DNA of 47,566 nucleotides from Branchiostoma floridae (GCF_000003815.2 NW_023365787.1:26192-73757); one strand, 5' to 3'; counted from the stretch's first letter, positions 33,161 through 44,307 are shown. Made by a program: numbers and translations. Notes: generated from the letters alone by a model not told the origin.

Positions 33161-33238
33161 GGACATGGTTGAAAAGAGTATCTGAAAATATTGCAATCCT
33201 AGCAACAGATCTCTTTGCCGTTATACTCAATTCATATT

Positions 33239-33244
33239 TTTATT
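33239..33244 (-). promoter_or_regulatory. Candidate poly(A) signal of ureD (AATAAA on minus strand)
   Basis: TTTATT on the plus strand, about 200 bases beyond the ureD stop codon and the only canonical signal close by. Confidence 0.45.
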
Positions 33245-33441
33245 TCACGTTATCTGATGGATAGGGAAGGTTTTGACAAAATTAGATATTTTCTAAGTGT
33301 TTATCATTTTGGAGGGAGTGCTTCAAGTAATTTCAATTTTTTTTTAAAGTCCAATTTGCTTCAAGTCCAATTTGTTTAAAATGAAAATATATCAGATTGC
33401 AACATTATGATTGACCATGTATCATGTAAAATTGCATCTTG

Positions 33442-33516
33442 CTATTTGTTCCGGAATGGGTCACCACCAAAAACTGGGATAAGATCCTGCAGTATGCCAC
33501 GAAGAAGATCGTAGAC
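33442..33516 (-). CDS. ureD: ureD coding exon 7 (residues 287-310 and stop)
   Basis: Encodes VYDLLRGILQDLIPVFGGDP and FRNK, then TAG. This is the C-terminal helix and Pro-containing end usual for the family. Acceptor tttcag. Confidence 0.87.
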   Translation of the reverse strand, partial: VYDLLRGILQDLIPVFGGDPFRNK

Positions 33517-36500
33517 CTGAAATTTAGAAAAAAAAAGGAATTATATGGAGATGTAGCTATCAGAGATAAAAAAAGCATAGCATGCAGCGATAGAACAGAA
33601 GTGAGGCCATAAATACGACACCAGTCGAATATACTAGTCACCTGTTGTGTCGTTTCAGCAAAAAACTTTACATTGACGCCGACCACTTCGTTGCTGTTTT
33701 TGTCTTTGTTGATAGGAGTCGCTTTTAGGTCGATGCCTTCCTGTCTGCCTGTGATAGGAAACATATGATATCGGGTATAAATGACCCATTAATGACGTTC
33801 ATTTCTGGATGATCCCAACAAAATACAGCTTTTTCAGTAGTTTAATTGCACTAAATATTACACTGAAACTTTTAATCGCGAGGTTTGAACAGATAGACAC
33901 ATAGAAAATCGCTGACTGTGTTTCCTAGTTACACAAGAAGCAGCAGGACGCACACAAATTTAAAATCGCACCGTTCAAATCTCCCTGTAGTATCCTTTGA
34001 TAGACTCCGACCGTAGCTGGACCAATCAGAACGAAGGTGCCGATGACGTCATGATTTCCCATGACAGTTTGCGTTCTGTGCCACAGACTGTGGGGGGAAC
34101 CGTTCCCCAAAGCCGTCGCGTTGTCGCAAACGCGTCTCCCTCCGATGTAGATAGTAGTTGTTGTGCGATAGCTGTAATAAAAGACAAACATTATATTAAC
34201 TTTACTCCTCAGGAAAAGTAAGACATCACCCCCGTTAAACTCCAGCTCTTGCCCGCACGGTCCAGCTCCGGCCCGCACTGATTCCAGCTCCGGCCCGCAC
34301 GGTCCAGCTTCGACCCGCACGGTCCCTTTTTTACTAAAACATAAGCCAAAAAAGTTTAAAAGTTGCCCGTTCTAAGAAAATGTCGAGACGACATGCAAAA
34401 CTTTTTAGCGCATTCGTTGGCTAATATGTTTACCCATCCTCTGACCAAATATGACGGCCCAAGACCCGCTGGTTTTTGAGATTACCCCATACCTCCCGTC
34501 GCGATACCATAAGTCAGGCGCGCCTAGGCATAGAACACCATGGCCAATGAAAGTTTTCGCTTTACGCACAGAAGAAACGCACGATCTTTAATAGATACAG
34601 ATAAACATGGATAACATGACTGTCCATTTTTACAACTTTAAACGGTGGTCTGACCATGAGCATGACGGGGTTCCCCATTGTGTGGAATATTAATATTCGC
34701 GGTGGTTATAAGATCGCCTTTTTTTGCAATGACAATGAAAACTCCATTTTCTCCCTATCACAAAATTACAATTCGATTTTTTTGCAATTTTGCGTTATAA
34801 AATTTGAATTCTCTGTTTGCGTGTAGGTAAGTGTATATCAGATAGAAGAATTGGCCAAATATGAAGAATAACATGCCACAGAAATTAGCCTTTAAGTTCT
34901 ATTTTCTGGGACCCCATAAATCTAGGGGCCCGATCGTGCCCCAATATAGGCTAGTAGCCGCAGAGTTCCAAGGGGCCACGTAGGGGTCAACCCGGCCGTA
35001 ACCCGGCCCGTTGGTGCAGAAAAACAGCCCGTAATCTGTCCTGAGGGGGCCCCTTTTCCAGATGGGACCGGAGCATAAGTTGAATTTTAATGTTCTCCAA
35101 ATGCTACGATGATTATGGAAAAATAGTAAGGTACACAAGTCTGGGTTATATACTTTGTTAACACATCAGGGTATTTCTATCCTGTTTCTCTTACCCTTTC
35201 AGCTCCCACCTCTCGCCCAGGGCAACCCGTCCTGCCGTCAACCAGTCAACGGCAACAAGGCTGGCGTCGTCGTCAAGGTAAAACTCCTTTAATTAAAAAA
35301 AAAGCACACAACACAGTTTGTTTATCAAGACGCCTAACAACTAAAAAAAGTTATCACAAACGACACCAGAAGTTCTCGAGTTAATGTTTTACTACTCTTG
35401 TTCAAGTAGACTTGAAGGTGAGATATTTATAGCATGCAATAATGCTTGTACTTTGTCCACAAGTATGACCTTCGCGAAGGACCCTGTTATTTGCCGAAAT
35501 TGTGTGGGGAGGGGGTGAGCTGGTAAATACGCGATTGTTCGTGGGCCTTTTTGAAATGAAAAAGTGAACAAATTTTGTTAACCATCTGTGATTACATTTG
35601 CATAATTTCAGTTATGCTAACTATAAAAGGTTTCACTGTAACGATTAGGACGACTGTGAAGATAGGACCTGACGCTTACTACGTGCAGTTTTCCTAAAAG
35701 CTTGTCAATAATTAGCCTGTCAACAGGGCACTTCGGCTTTAGTCTGTCTATAAATACCACTTCATCGTAACACACCAACTTCAAAGGCGGGTGGGGGTAT
35801 ACTATATCTACTGTATATATCACACCGAGCAACTTGAGCCATTCGGGTCTAGTTCTAGCAGCTCTGGTGGTATTTTGTGACATTCTGTAAGTCATAGTTC
35901 GGAGAAAAAAACATGTTTTAAGGTTGATAAGACTGATGCTTGTGGCCATGTCTCTGTCGTGTTCTTATCGGCTGGCGTCGAATGGCTCAGTGGCTAGGCT
36001 AGTGGACACAAGATCAAGAGCTGGGAGGTTTGATTCCTGGCAGCCCTGGTTAGACATTCTTCTTAGACGTTGGGGAATGTACTTTACACAACTTTTCTTT
36101 CTAAATACAGATATAACAATGGCATGTGTGTCACTTGTCAATCGAACTCTTGACACAGTGCATTAACATTCTACTTCCCCATTGGCCCCAATAGGGCCAT
36201 ACGTCTACCATTACTTTTTATTGACTGGTACCATCTACGCGTTTGTTTCATTGTCGATTTGTACATTTTACATTGAATGGATTTGCGTTTCTAATGGTCG
36301 CTAGCACACTGACCCTTACTTCTTCCCTCATGACCTCAATAAAAAGCGGGCTGCGGGCGTATTTGAGATTTCATGAATGAACAAAGGTTTAAAGAAACAA
36401 AAGTCTCTATACTTTACCTGCTCTTTTTGGAATGTTGCTCCACCATAGCAGACCACCGGATCTGGAAGGTACGCCAGCAGTGCACCTTTCTCCACTGTAC

Positions 36501-39500
36501 CACGCAGGGTCTGTCCGCAGCCCAGTCTGTCGCCCTGCAGTACCTGAGGAGGTCGATAGGAGTCACACAGCTGTGCACTATTTGTTTTTATATACACCAG
36601 AATTAAATTGAAATTGGACGAATATTATACTTGATACAAATTCGCAATGAATTGTGATTGATTCGATTGAATATTTAATATCTTTATATTATATTATATT
36701 ATAGTATATTTTCTATTTTTTGTGGAAATGGGTCAGCTCACGACAATCTTCCACCCTGCCCTACCCTTATGCCTAGGTTACACATAGCCGAATTTGGCTC
36801 CCGACTCTCTCCCGACTATGGTTTAGGAGTGATTCGGGAGCTAGTCGGCTGTAGTCGGCTGGCGTTCGGCTGAGTCGGATGGCGTTCGACTGGCGTTCGG
36901 CTGAGTCGGCTGGTGTTCGGCTGCTCCATCCGAATGTTTTGAAATGTTCAAAACATTCGGCTCTGAACGGCAACTCTGGAATGGGTCGGTTGGTGGTCGG
37001 CTGGTGTTCGGCACGGTCGGCTAGTGTTCGGTTGGTGTTCGGGAGTAAGTCAGCAGTCAAATTAAATCTTAACCACGCCATAAACATTGCTGATTTACTC
37101 CCAGTTTGTTTCCAACTTACCAATGATTCACCCCAAGACCTTAGACAAATCTCTGCTAACTCATTCCCAAGCAAAAAGACTATTGCCAGAACGTAGACGA
37201 ATCACTCCCGAACTTCACACGACCGACATCCAGCCAAAAACAAAAGACCCGTAAATGCCGCACTGGAGCTATATGTGATCTAAATTTGATCTCTTGGTGA
37301 TGTTTACAAATAGAACAAAGGACATTCTTGATTAAAAACGAAAATGAGCACTCTTTTGAAAATCGCTGATTATGTCTATTTCAAGTCGAAAAAGGGTCGG
37401 CAATCGGTTGGGGATCAGTCAGGAGTGATTCGGCAGTCTGCGGCTAGAGGTCGGGATGGTTGGTGATAGGTTAGTTAGCATTTGGGACACAGTCGGGAGT
37501 AAGTCATTTACTGGTCGGGAGGTGTTCGGGATATGTTCGGCGCTAAAAAATAGGCGTGGCCTAAACTGGTCAGACTTCTCCCGAACTACTTCCGACTTGG
37601 GTCGGCGCTGAGAGTCGGCTAGTGTTCGGGAGCCAAAGTCGGCTACGTGTAACCTAGGCATTACTAGCTACTTTGAAGATAACAAAATGGCCGATTTATT
37701 ACGTCACAACACAAAATGGCGTCTACCATTGACCCATGTGCAAAACAGACCAGTNNNNNNNNNNNNNNNNNNNNNNNNNNNNNNNNNNNNNNNNNNNNNN
37801 NNNNNNNNNNNNNNNNNNNNNNNNNNNNNNNNNNNNNNNNNNNNNNNNNNNNNNATACTAGTATACTGACATACGAAGATAAGGCATGTCCCCTTCTTTC
37901 GACGGCGATCGTATCATGGCAACCACTGATGTGTACTTTGACCCGGAACTGTAACGTTACCTCTCATTGAAAAGGCGATGAACATAGTTCTACAGAAATA
38001 CTTATAGAATACAATAACATTACTAGGAATTACAACATATCGTCATCTTCATTACGTTGTATGAAGATAAAATGTATAAGGTACCCCTTCTTTCGACCAC
38101 AATGGTATCGACCAATGCCATATTCAATTTTACCCTTTGGCCCGGAACTGTAAATAACGCAACGGAGGCTAGCTGTCAGCACTCGGTTTCCTGTGCGGAG
38201 TATTTGTCGTCACTGGTTTTCCTGTGCGGAATGTTTGTCGTCACTCGTTTTCTAGTGCGGAACGTTTGTCGTCACTCGTTTTCTAGTGCGGAAGTAGTCT
38301 CAGCACTCGGTTTCTAGTGGTGATTCGGGTTTTTCGAGTGCTGAAGCCGTCTCACCACTGGGCACCTAGTGCGGACGTATCTTCGGCACTATACACCGAG
38401 TGCTGAGAGAGGAACCCGTGACTTCGGTAGTTTTGCCATTACTAGCTACTTTGAAGATAACAAAATGGCCGATTAATTACGTCACAAAACAAAATGGCGT
38501 CTCCCATTGACCCATGTGCAAAACAGACCAGATCTACAGAAATCATGAAAAACGGGCTTTACCCTTGTAAACGACGGCGTAGTGACGACCACGGTACATT
38601 CTCTCCCCGCTGTGACGTCAACCACCATGTCCTGTCCCTCAGCCAATCCGCCGCCGTGTACAGACACGTACAGCCATTGGCTCATCGGATTCGTACTGGC
38701 ATAGCGGGGCACCGACAGTCGGACCTGCAAACACGACACAAAAAATGCAACCAGTAATGCAAATGCATGTACTTTTTTCAGTCATTGTTGCAATCTGTAC
38801 TATATGAGGTTAGAAGTCCCAGCTATTTAACGCTAGGTCACCTCTGCGAGGTAAATGTGCACTCTCACTGCACTTGCGTCAAGCTTGAGTCACTGCGGGG
38901 TTCGTTCACTGCGTCACTTTTTTGTTACTTTGTCCGATTTTTTATTATAATCTAGACATTGCGTAACATGTAAAAGTATGACTTAGAAGACGACAAAATA
39001 CACAAAAAGTGCGAAAGTTCGTTCTTTATCTGTGAAATTCGTTGAGTATCTTTCGAACCCCGCAGTGACGCAAGCGCAACGCAAGTGCGGTGAAGAGTGC
39101 ACCTTAGCCTATGCCCGTACGGTGCTTCCAAATTGCAATATTTTGAAAACATTTTAATTTGCAAATTGATACCACCGTCTGTCGACTTGATATTCCTAAA
39201 TTCACTGTTTTAAATGTAATGGATATATGTTACTCCGCGGATAAAGGTGACCTACCGTTACACTGCACGAATGAAGCATAACTTGCGACAATCCCAACAT
39301 ACAACCCTACTGTTATATAAAGATAGCAAATTAATTCTAGTACGTCTGAAACCACCGTCCGTCGAAATAATATCCATAAATAATTTGCTATTAAAAACAT
39401 CGGATATAGGTTACCCCGTGGATAAAGGTGAACGAATGGCTGCCGTTATCTCAACATTGTATCATATTATTCACTTGTGTATGCATGTTTTCTTTCGGGG

Positions 39501-42500
39501 AGACAATGAGTACAGGTGACCTGTCACCTGTGTTGTCTCACCCTCCAATGATATGGAAAGTTCAATAAACAATTGAACAAATAGTAAAACCCGACAGCTA
39601 ATTAAAAAGGACGACAAATAGAAAAAAAAAGGACGAAAGCAGTATGAAAATGTCCTCGTTGAAGCCTGAAATATAGACTTACAAATACGTCACGTACTTG
39701 TTGGATGAAGTTGTCTAGCTAGTAAGATTTATGGGGATTTATATCATGATCATGAGGCTAAATACGCTGCGTTGTTTCATGGCTATAGTACTTGTCATGA
39801 TTGTCATACCAACGTTCCACGTGATCTTTAATGTGTCACTGGCCTTTAACTTATGAAACAATTACAAGTTTTTGCCATTCTTGTGACACTTGGAAAAATC
39901 TATGCAGACATAAACTGTGTAATGGTGTAGAAGAAGCCAGACAAGCGACGATCGTAAACTCCAACTGCAGCTGGCGATGCCTTCTAAGTACTGCGTAATA
40001 TACGACCTGGGGTGTAACCTTCTCGACTTCTGTTGGCACTCACTGTTACGTTAATCATTATGTTTTTGCCAAACACGCAAGGTCACATGACATGTTTGCC
40101 TCCTTGTGTTGTCATTGAGAATCAAGGATACAACACTTCAGGAATGATAGTTGAACAATTTGTCTCGCACATTTGAGGTTCTGTGTTCTCTGTATCAATA
40201 GTGCAAATTCTATTCTCTATTCGTTAAGTCATGTAAGGTTAATTTTCCCATCGACGTATACACACCCCAGTCTTCACTGTTTAGACATTTGTGGGTAGAA
40301 TTGAACCAGCTTTTTGGACAGTTTGCCTGTTTGTTTTTTTTCTCCATTAGGCCAAAGCAAGTAAATTTTATGGATGACATCCTCTGCGGACTGCAAAATA
40401 GTGCGATAGGGCGAAAAAAAACAAGGTGGGTGAAAAAACAAGATGGCTACATTTTCAAAAATAGGCACCATAAAGTTATGATGACTGTTGTAACAAAAAT
40501 GGACAAAGGGGACAAACATGGTATCAGAGCCAACAAGGCATTCATTCCTGTACCCATGTACTGGTGTGGTAAAAGTGACACTAGTGTGGTAGACTAGCAT
40601 CACCAACAAAGTTGGTAACCACACTCATGGCTTCCATATTGGTGTCACTTTTACAACTATCCAATATTAAAGTTTTATTTCTACAACTACAGTCCTGGCT
40701 ACCTCGCAAGTGTCACTTTTACAAGAATAATCTTTAGGCTACAACAAAACATATTTGCTCATTTTGGCACTTTATCGTCATGTTGACCATCCCTGCAGAA
40801 GAAAAAAAATTCTTGTTTTTTTTTCTGAAATCAGGCGAAAATTAATGCGCGCGTTGATGTCATCCATAAAATTTACTTGCTGTGGCCTTATACGTCACAC
40901 ACGCAGGTCACACCTCGATGTGTCAACCATCCGAGAAAAAAACAACTGTCGCCTCGATTTTGGAACTATTTCTTACGACAATATTTTCGCTTGAAAGGGT
41001 CGCCTTTTGTGTTGCAAAACGTTCATTCATGTCATTCAAAAATTAAGTGTAGCACTGAAAAAATAACTGTCTGAGTGTTGAAATCAGCACCTTAATTTGA
41101 GACCCTGTCGAACATAATTATTATGAGGTACTCTGCATAAGATACATGAAGCTTAAACTATGATTCTATAAAAGTTTATTCATGTTTCTTTATCAATAAA
41201 GACCACGGGACTTTTCACAAATCGTTCAGATGCAGATGTAAACTGTCCTTGATTTATTTTGAAAAAAAATCTTCGGGATAGTGTGACAAGTGGCCATGTT
41301 TAAACAGGTTAATAGATCACGGGCTCTCTGCCTTTCTATTCGCCTAGGGTGTAAAAAGGAACCCCCTTGTGGGTCCTTGTGGGTCGAGTAACTCTATTTC
41401 CCAATAGAAGGCCTCCAGTCGTGTGCCAAATATTACATAACCCCCCATACGTGTTTGTGTCGTGACTCGACCTAGATCACGGGACTGTGCCTAAACGCCT
41501 GGAGGGCACATCATTCTTGACATTTCAAAACCAAAGCATTAAAATTCCTCTATTATAAACTAAATGGTCTAAGAACATTGTTATCGGAGATTTTACACAC
41601 AGAATTGTCATTTAACTGTCTCTCTCGGCGGTATATATAACTTTAATATATCGGTTACAAACGTTACGTAATTGTCCCTTGGCGCTTTGGCCCTGTTTTG
41701 TATTTGGCAAGTGAGTTCATCTCGCGGTCAGTAGGGCAAGGCCATAATGTCCTTTATTTTCCTAATAGAAATCTAGATAGAATAGAGGACGAACGAATTT
41801 TGTTGTAGAATATTATATATGTGGTCTGTGTGACTCAAAAGAGGGAGCGTTTTAAGAGAACAGAATGACACCATCTATGTTTGTGCTCAAATGTCATGCA
41901 TACCGAGTTTAGACAAACATAGAATAAACATATCTGTTAAAAGTTCATGCAATTTCATTTTAATCACTCAGAAAGATGCGAGAAGTCGAAGTCACTTATC
42001 AAACCCAATTGAATAACCCATAATCTAGAAGTTAGCTTTGAAACTAAAGTAGACACTTGCTATATTGTTTTTACACTATTTGTACCCTTTCATGTTACCT
42101 GCAATTGTCCCACGGGCAAAAATTTGAAATAAACTTTTATATTACTGTGAACAATGAGGTTAGAGATATTCATTCATCCGTTCATTACAAAGTCGGTCAC
42201 CAGACTCAAACATGAACAACACAGCAAAGAGATAGTCTTTACAGAATTTGATACTAGTCTGGCGACGAACGGCCTACTTTTCTGTAGTGTGCAAACGTAA
42301 GTGACCGTCGTCAACAAGCAAATAATCATGTGACCAATGTGTTTACCTAACCTGGATGCATTCAAGCGGCCTAGGCCTGTTGGGCGACATTGTAGATTGA
42401 AACGAACTGATGGCTTACCTATTCACTACACTGACTTCCTCTGTTTTTCGTGCTTCTTTTCGTATCCAACTATCTATAGTCATAGTGGTGATAATACTTC

Positions 42501-42973
42501 TGCATAAACATAGTTAAACGCTTATAATGCAAGTGTTGTATTCTTAAATCTCCAAGCAGATGTACCTTTTAGCGCCTGTTTCAAGGTAACATTTAGCACT
42601 CTTTTGTAGTATTGTACTTTTTGAAAGATTCTTCTATGGATCCTCTATGTAACCGTTACATCTGTTTGAACGTTTCGTGGCTAGTTCATAGCTACAATTA
42701 CTTTATAGAAGAGAAAACAGTGAATACCAGATTGTCTAGCTAGTAAAACTAAAGGTGGTCTAAATTTAGACGGCCGATACAAACAGAAAAGAGTTGCCTT
42801 ACCGGGTGACTGCTTTGTAGGATCGTGTTGCGAACCCCGACGACCTCCCCGGTGGAACTGACAGTCGGTTGGAACGAAGCCTGCCCGGTACCACGAACTT
42901 TTGTGACGGCCGATCCTCCGGTAGACGGCTGAACCAAGTCGTCTGCGTCCCTCAGGAGTTCTTCCAGGTCCAT
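33442..42973 (-). CDS. ureD: Urease accessory protein UreD/UreH, complete, 7 coding exons, 310 aa
   Basis: Exons on the minus strand: 42973-42803, 38724-38563, 36543-36418, 35286-35195, 34171-33972, 33748-33642, 33516-33442. All introns are GT-AG and the sum, 933 bases, is 310 codons plus TAG. Family landmarks in order: GTGQASFQPT, WLYVSVHGGGLAEGQDMVVD (the family's GGG..GD motif), TVVVTTPSFTRV (family TTQAxTKVY), GALLAYLPDPVVCY, SLVAVDWLTAGRVALGERW, FVLIGPA. UreD works with UreF and UreG to deliver nickel to apo-urease, in the cytosol. The length fits the family (about 270-310). The start ATG has A at -3 and G at +4. It runs tail-to-tail with the fibrocystin-L gene. Introns contain animal repeats, so it is not a bacterial contaminant. 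No urease, UreF or UreG is in the window. Confidence 0.93.
33642..33748 (-). CDS. ureD: ureD coding exon 6 (residues 251-286)
   Basis: Encodes RQEGIDLKATPINKDKNSNE and VVGVNVKFFAETTQQ. The VVGVNVKFFAET strand corresponds to the late (R/V)(V)R(I/V)LG-type strand of UreD proteins. Acceptor atcacag, donor gtgact. Confidence 0.85.
33972..34171 (-). CDS. ureD: ureD coding exon 5 (residues 184-250)
   Basis: Encodes YRTTTTIYIGGRRVCDNATA, an RTQTVMGNHDVIGTFVLIGP stretch and VGVYQRILQGDLN. Acceptor ttacag at phase 2; the donor gtgcga at 33971 is weaker than the others but keeps phase 1 with exon 6. Confidence 0.85.
34236..34325. repeat. GC-rich minisatellite, unit about 20 bp
   Basis: ccagctccggcccgcacggt and variants repeat about four times within the ureD intron between exons 4 and 5. 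Confidence 0.85.
35195..35286 (-). CDS. ureD: ureD coding exon 4 (residues 154-183)
   Basis: Encodes EFYLDDDASLVAVDWLTAGR and VALGERWELK, ending in phase 2 before gtaaga. The acceptor is a tandem AAGGAG; the first AG gives an extra Glu, which aligns better with the family (F-L--DASL spacing). Confidence 0.9.
35970..36090 (+). repeat. tRNA-derived SINE head
   Basis: atggctcagtggctaggcta fits a Pol III A box and gaggtttgattcctggc a B box. Flanking ttcttagacgttggggaatg continues the SINE body. It lies in the ureD intron between exons 3 and 4 and has no full tRNA fold. Confidence 0.6.
36418..36543 (-). CDS. ureD: ureD coding exon 3 (residues 112-153)
   Basis: Encodes VLQGDRLGCGQTLRGTVEKG then ALLAYLPDPVVCYGGATFQK. 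The acceptor after cctcag is preferred over the next AG nine bases on, because TR|VLQ matches the family's TKVY/F step. Donor gtaaag, phase 0. Confidence 0.92.
36674..36712. repeat. (TATAT)-type AT microsatellite
   Basis: Repeats of ttata in the ureD intron between exons 2 and 3. Confidence 0.8.
36771..37659. mobile_element. TIR element, 889 bp, with gttcggctg subterminal repeats
   Basis: Ends gcctaggttacacatagccg and its near-exact complement (37624-37659) form inverted termini including tttggctcccga. The left part has many copies of tcggctggtgttcgg-like units, the right part fewer. No transposase frame. Probable non-autonomous DNA transposon; target duplication unclear. Confidence 0.7.
37659..37754. 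repeat. 96-bp direct repeat, copy 1 (ends at assembly gap)
   Basis: cattactagctactttgaag through aaaacagaccag is nearly identical to 38437-38531. It ends exactly where the N-gap begins. Confidence 0.85.
37755..37854. other. Assembly gap, 100 N
   Basis: Exactly 100 N, usually a placeholder for unknown length, in the ureD intron between exons 2 and 3. Confidence 0.98.
37868..38155. repeat. Diverged direct repeat of about 90 bp
   Basis: The block gaagataaggc, ccccttctttcgac, gacccggaactgtaa (37875-37950) recurs with changes at 38061-38150 (ccccttctttcgac, gcccggaactgtaa). Confidence 0.6.
38170..38420. repeat. Minisatellite, unit about 32 bp
   Basis: tgtcgtcactcgttttctag followed by tgcggaacgt repeats about seven times, decaying to the right (gcactcggtttctagtggtg and similar). 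Confidence 0.8.
38437..38531. repeat. 96-bp direct repeat, copy 2
   Basis: Second copy of 37659-37754, ending about 30 bp from ureD exon 2. Confidence 0.85.
38563..38724 (-). CDS. ureD: ureD coding exon 2 (residues 58-111)
   Basis: Encodes VRLSVPRYASTNPMSQWLYV through TVVVTTPSFTR, the most diagnostic UreD block. Acceptor ttgcag, donor gtaaag, phase 0 at both ends. Confidence 0.93.
38857..39103. mobile_element. Fold-back MITE with arms of about 50 bp
   Basis: Left arm gtgcactctcactgcacttg to gcggggttcg; right arm cgaaccccgcagtgacgcaa to gagtgcacct, reverse complementary with small indels. AT-rich core. Confidence 0.65.
39171..39440. repeat. Two direct copies, 180 bp apart, of a unit of about 80 bp
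   Basis: Each runs from accaccgtcygtcga to ggataaaggtgaac. The right end also matches window positions 9-41, so it is a dispersed family. Confidence 0.65.
40349..40888. mobile_element. TIR element family, copy A (540 bp)
   Basis: Ends carry agcaagtaaattttatggat and its complement atccataaaatttacttgct in inverted orientation. The interior has repeated caagatggctacatttt and ggtgtcacttttacaac blocks. Same family and orientation as 43831-44307. Lies in ureD intron 1. Confidence 0.8.
42803..42973 (-). CDS. ureD: ureD coding exon 1 (residues 1-57)
   Basis: Starts MDLEELLRDADDLVQPSTGG and ends VVGVRNTILQSSHP before a gtaagg donor, phase 0. An in-frame TGA lies just upstream, overlapping a ctgacag acceptor, so a short 5' UTR piece beginning near 43000 is possible. 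The acidic first 20 residues have no counterpart in bacterial UreD and look like an eukaryotic extension. Confidence 0.9.
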
Positions 42974-43187
42974 TCTGTTGGTCGATTCTGTGTAGGACCG
43001 CTGTCAGAAACACACAACAAACCTATTATGTTATAATCATGGTCATGGCATTTGGCTTTCTGTGTCTGCCCTAAAGGCCTAAAGAAGGGCGGTACTAGTC
43101 CATGGCTTTGTGGTTTTGATAAAAACAAAGTCGCATTGAAAATGCTGGTTCGCATGCGCGGGTCCCACATACGTACGTACATCCTCA

Positions 43188-43297
43188 NNNNNNNNNNNNN
43201 NNNNNNNNNNNNNNNNNNNNNNNNNNNNNNNNNNNNNNNNNNNNNNNNNNNNNNNNNNNNNNNNNNNNNNNNNNNNNNNNNNNNNNNNNNNNNNNNN
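43188..43297. other. Assembly gap, 110 N
   Basis: Run of N upstream of ureD exon 1; promoter or 5' UTR sequence may be missing here. Confidence 0.98.
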
Positions 43298-43830
43298 CAA
43301 AAAAAACACAGAACATTTTTTTTCTTTCTTTAAAACTAGAAAAATACATTTATTCCACTGCGAGAGCTGCCTTGACATAGCCCGTTAAAAAGAGAAGGTG
43401 TTTTTTTTCTGCGAGCGGCCATTTTAACAACTACGCCTCAGACGAGCCCCAGTCACACCCCCCTTTTGTATATACATATACTAGTAGATCTTTGCGCGCG
43501 CCCTGTCATTGTTACATTGTATGGCTTGGTCGATTCGCGACATGTCTTTAACACATTCACAAACCAGACTGTGGATTTCCTTAATTCTTACCTGACCCTC
43601 TTAAGCCGAAAATGCCTCACGTCCACAAAGACTCCCTCTTGAACAGATTCTCGAAGTGAATTTTACTGCAGGGGATTGGTGAGGCCCACCGCGCAGGCTC
43701 GCCCTTTACCCGAGATGGCAAGCGGCCAAAGTCAAAGTCCAACGAGTGACCTATTGCCATATGATCACGTCATTCATACCCCACCTAGCGACTTTCAGCA
43801 ATTCAACAGTGGCAATATTTTTATACATTA

Positions 43831-44307
43831 AGGCCACAGCAAGTAAATTTTATGGATGACAGACTGCAAAAATAGTGAGATAGGGCGAAAAAAAAACAAG
43901 ATGGGTAAAAAAAAACAAGATGGCTAAATTTTCAAAATAGACACCATAAATGTTGTAAGAAGAGTAAAAGTGACAAAATATGGTAGTACTGACGACAAAT
44001 CATTCATTCCTGTATTAAAGAAGTGAACTAGTGTAGTAGACTGGTATCACTTACCAAGTTGGCAACTTCACTTATGACTTCCATAGTGGTGCCATTTTTC
44101 CAACTATCCTGCTGGTTTCCTTCTATAACTACAGTCATGGCTACCTCGCTAATGTCACTTCTACAAATACAATAATTAGGTTATGATACAACATACTTTC
44201 CCCTTTTGGTACTTTCTTGTCATGTTGACCATCTCCGAAGAAGAAAAAAATTCTTGTTTTTTTTTTTTTTTTTTGAGCGGGCGGATGTCATCCATAAAAT
44301 TTACTTG
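43831..44307. mobile_element. TIR element family, copy B (about 477 bp)
   Basis: Starts aggccacagcaagtaaattt and ends atccataaaatttacttg, with internal blocks in the same order as copy A (gatagggcgaaaaa, caagatggctaaattttc, ggctacctcgctaatgtcac). Shorter, with the right terminus slightly cut. Lies upstream of ureD. Confidence 0.8.

Noticed and set aside
34899-35138. GC-rich 79-residue minus-strand frame as an extra ureD exon
   Set aside because: Exons 4 and 5 already join in phase and in agreement with the family; no room for an insertion here.
36773-37196. Overlapping frames of 133 (-) and 105 (+) residues
   Set aside because: Both arise from the repetitive interior of the TIR element at 36771-37659; the translations are simple repeats.
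33442-42973. Bacterial contamination as the source of the UreD gene
   Set aside because: Six phase-consistent GT-AG introns, animal SINE and MITE insertions in those introns, and continuity with an animal gene.
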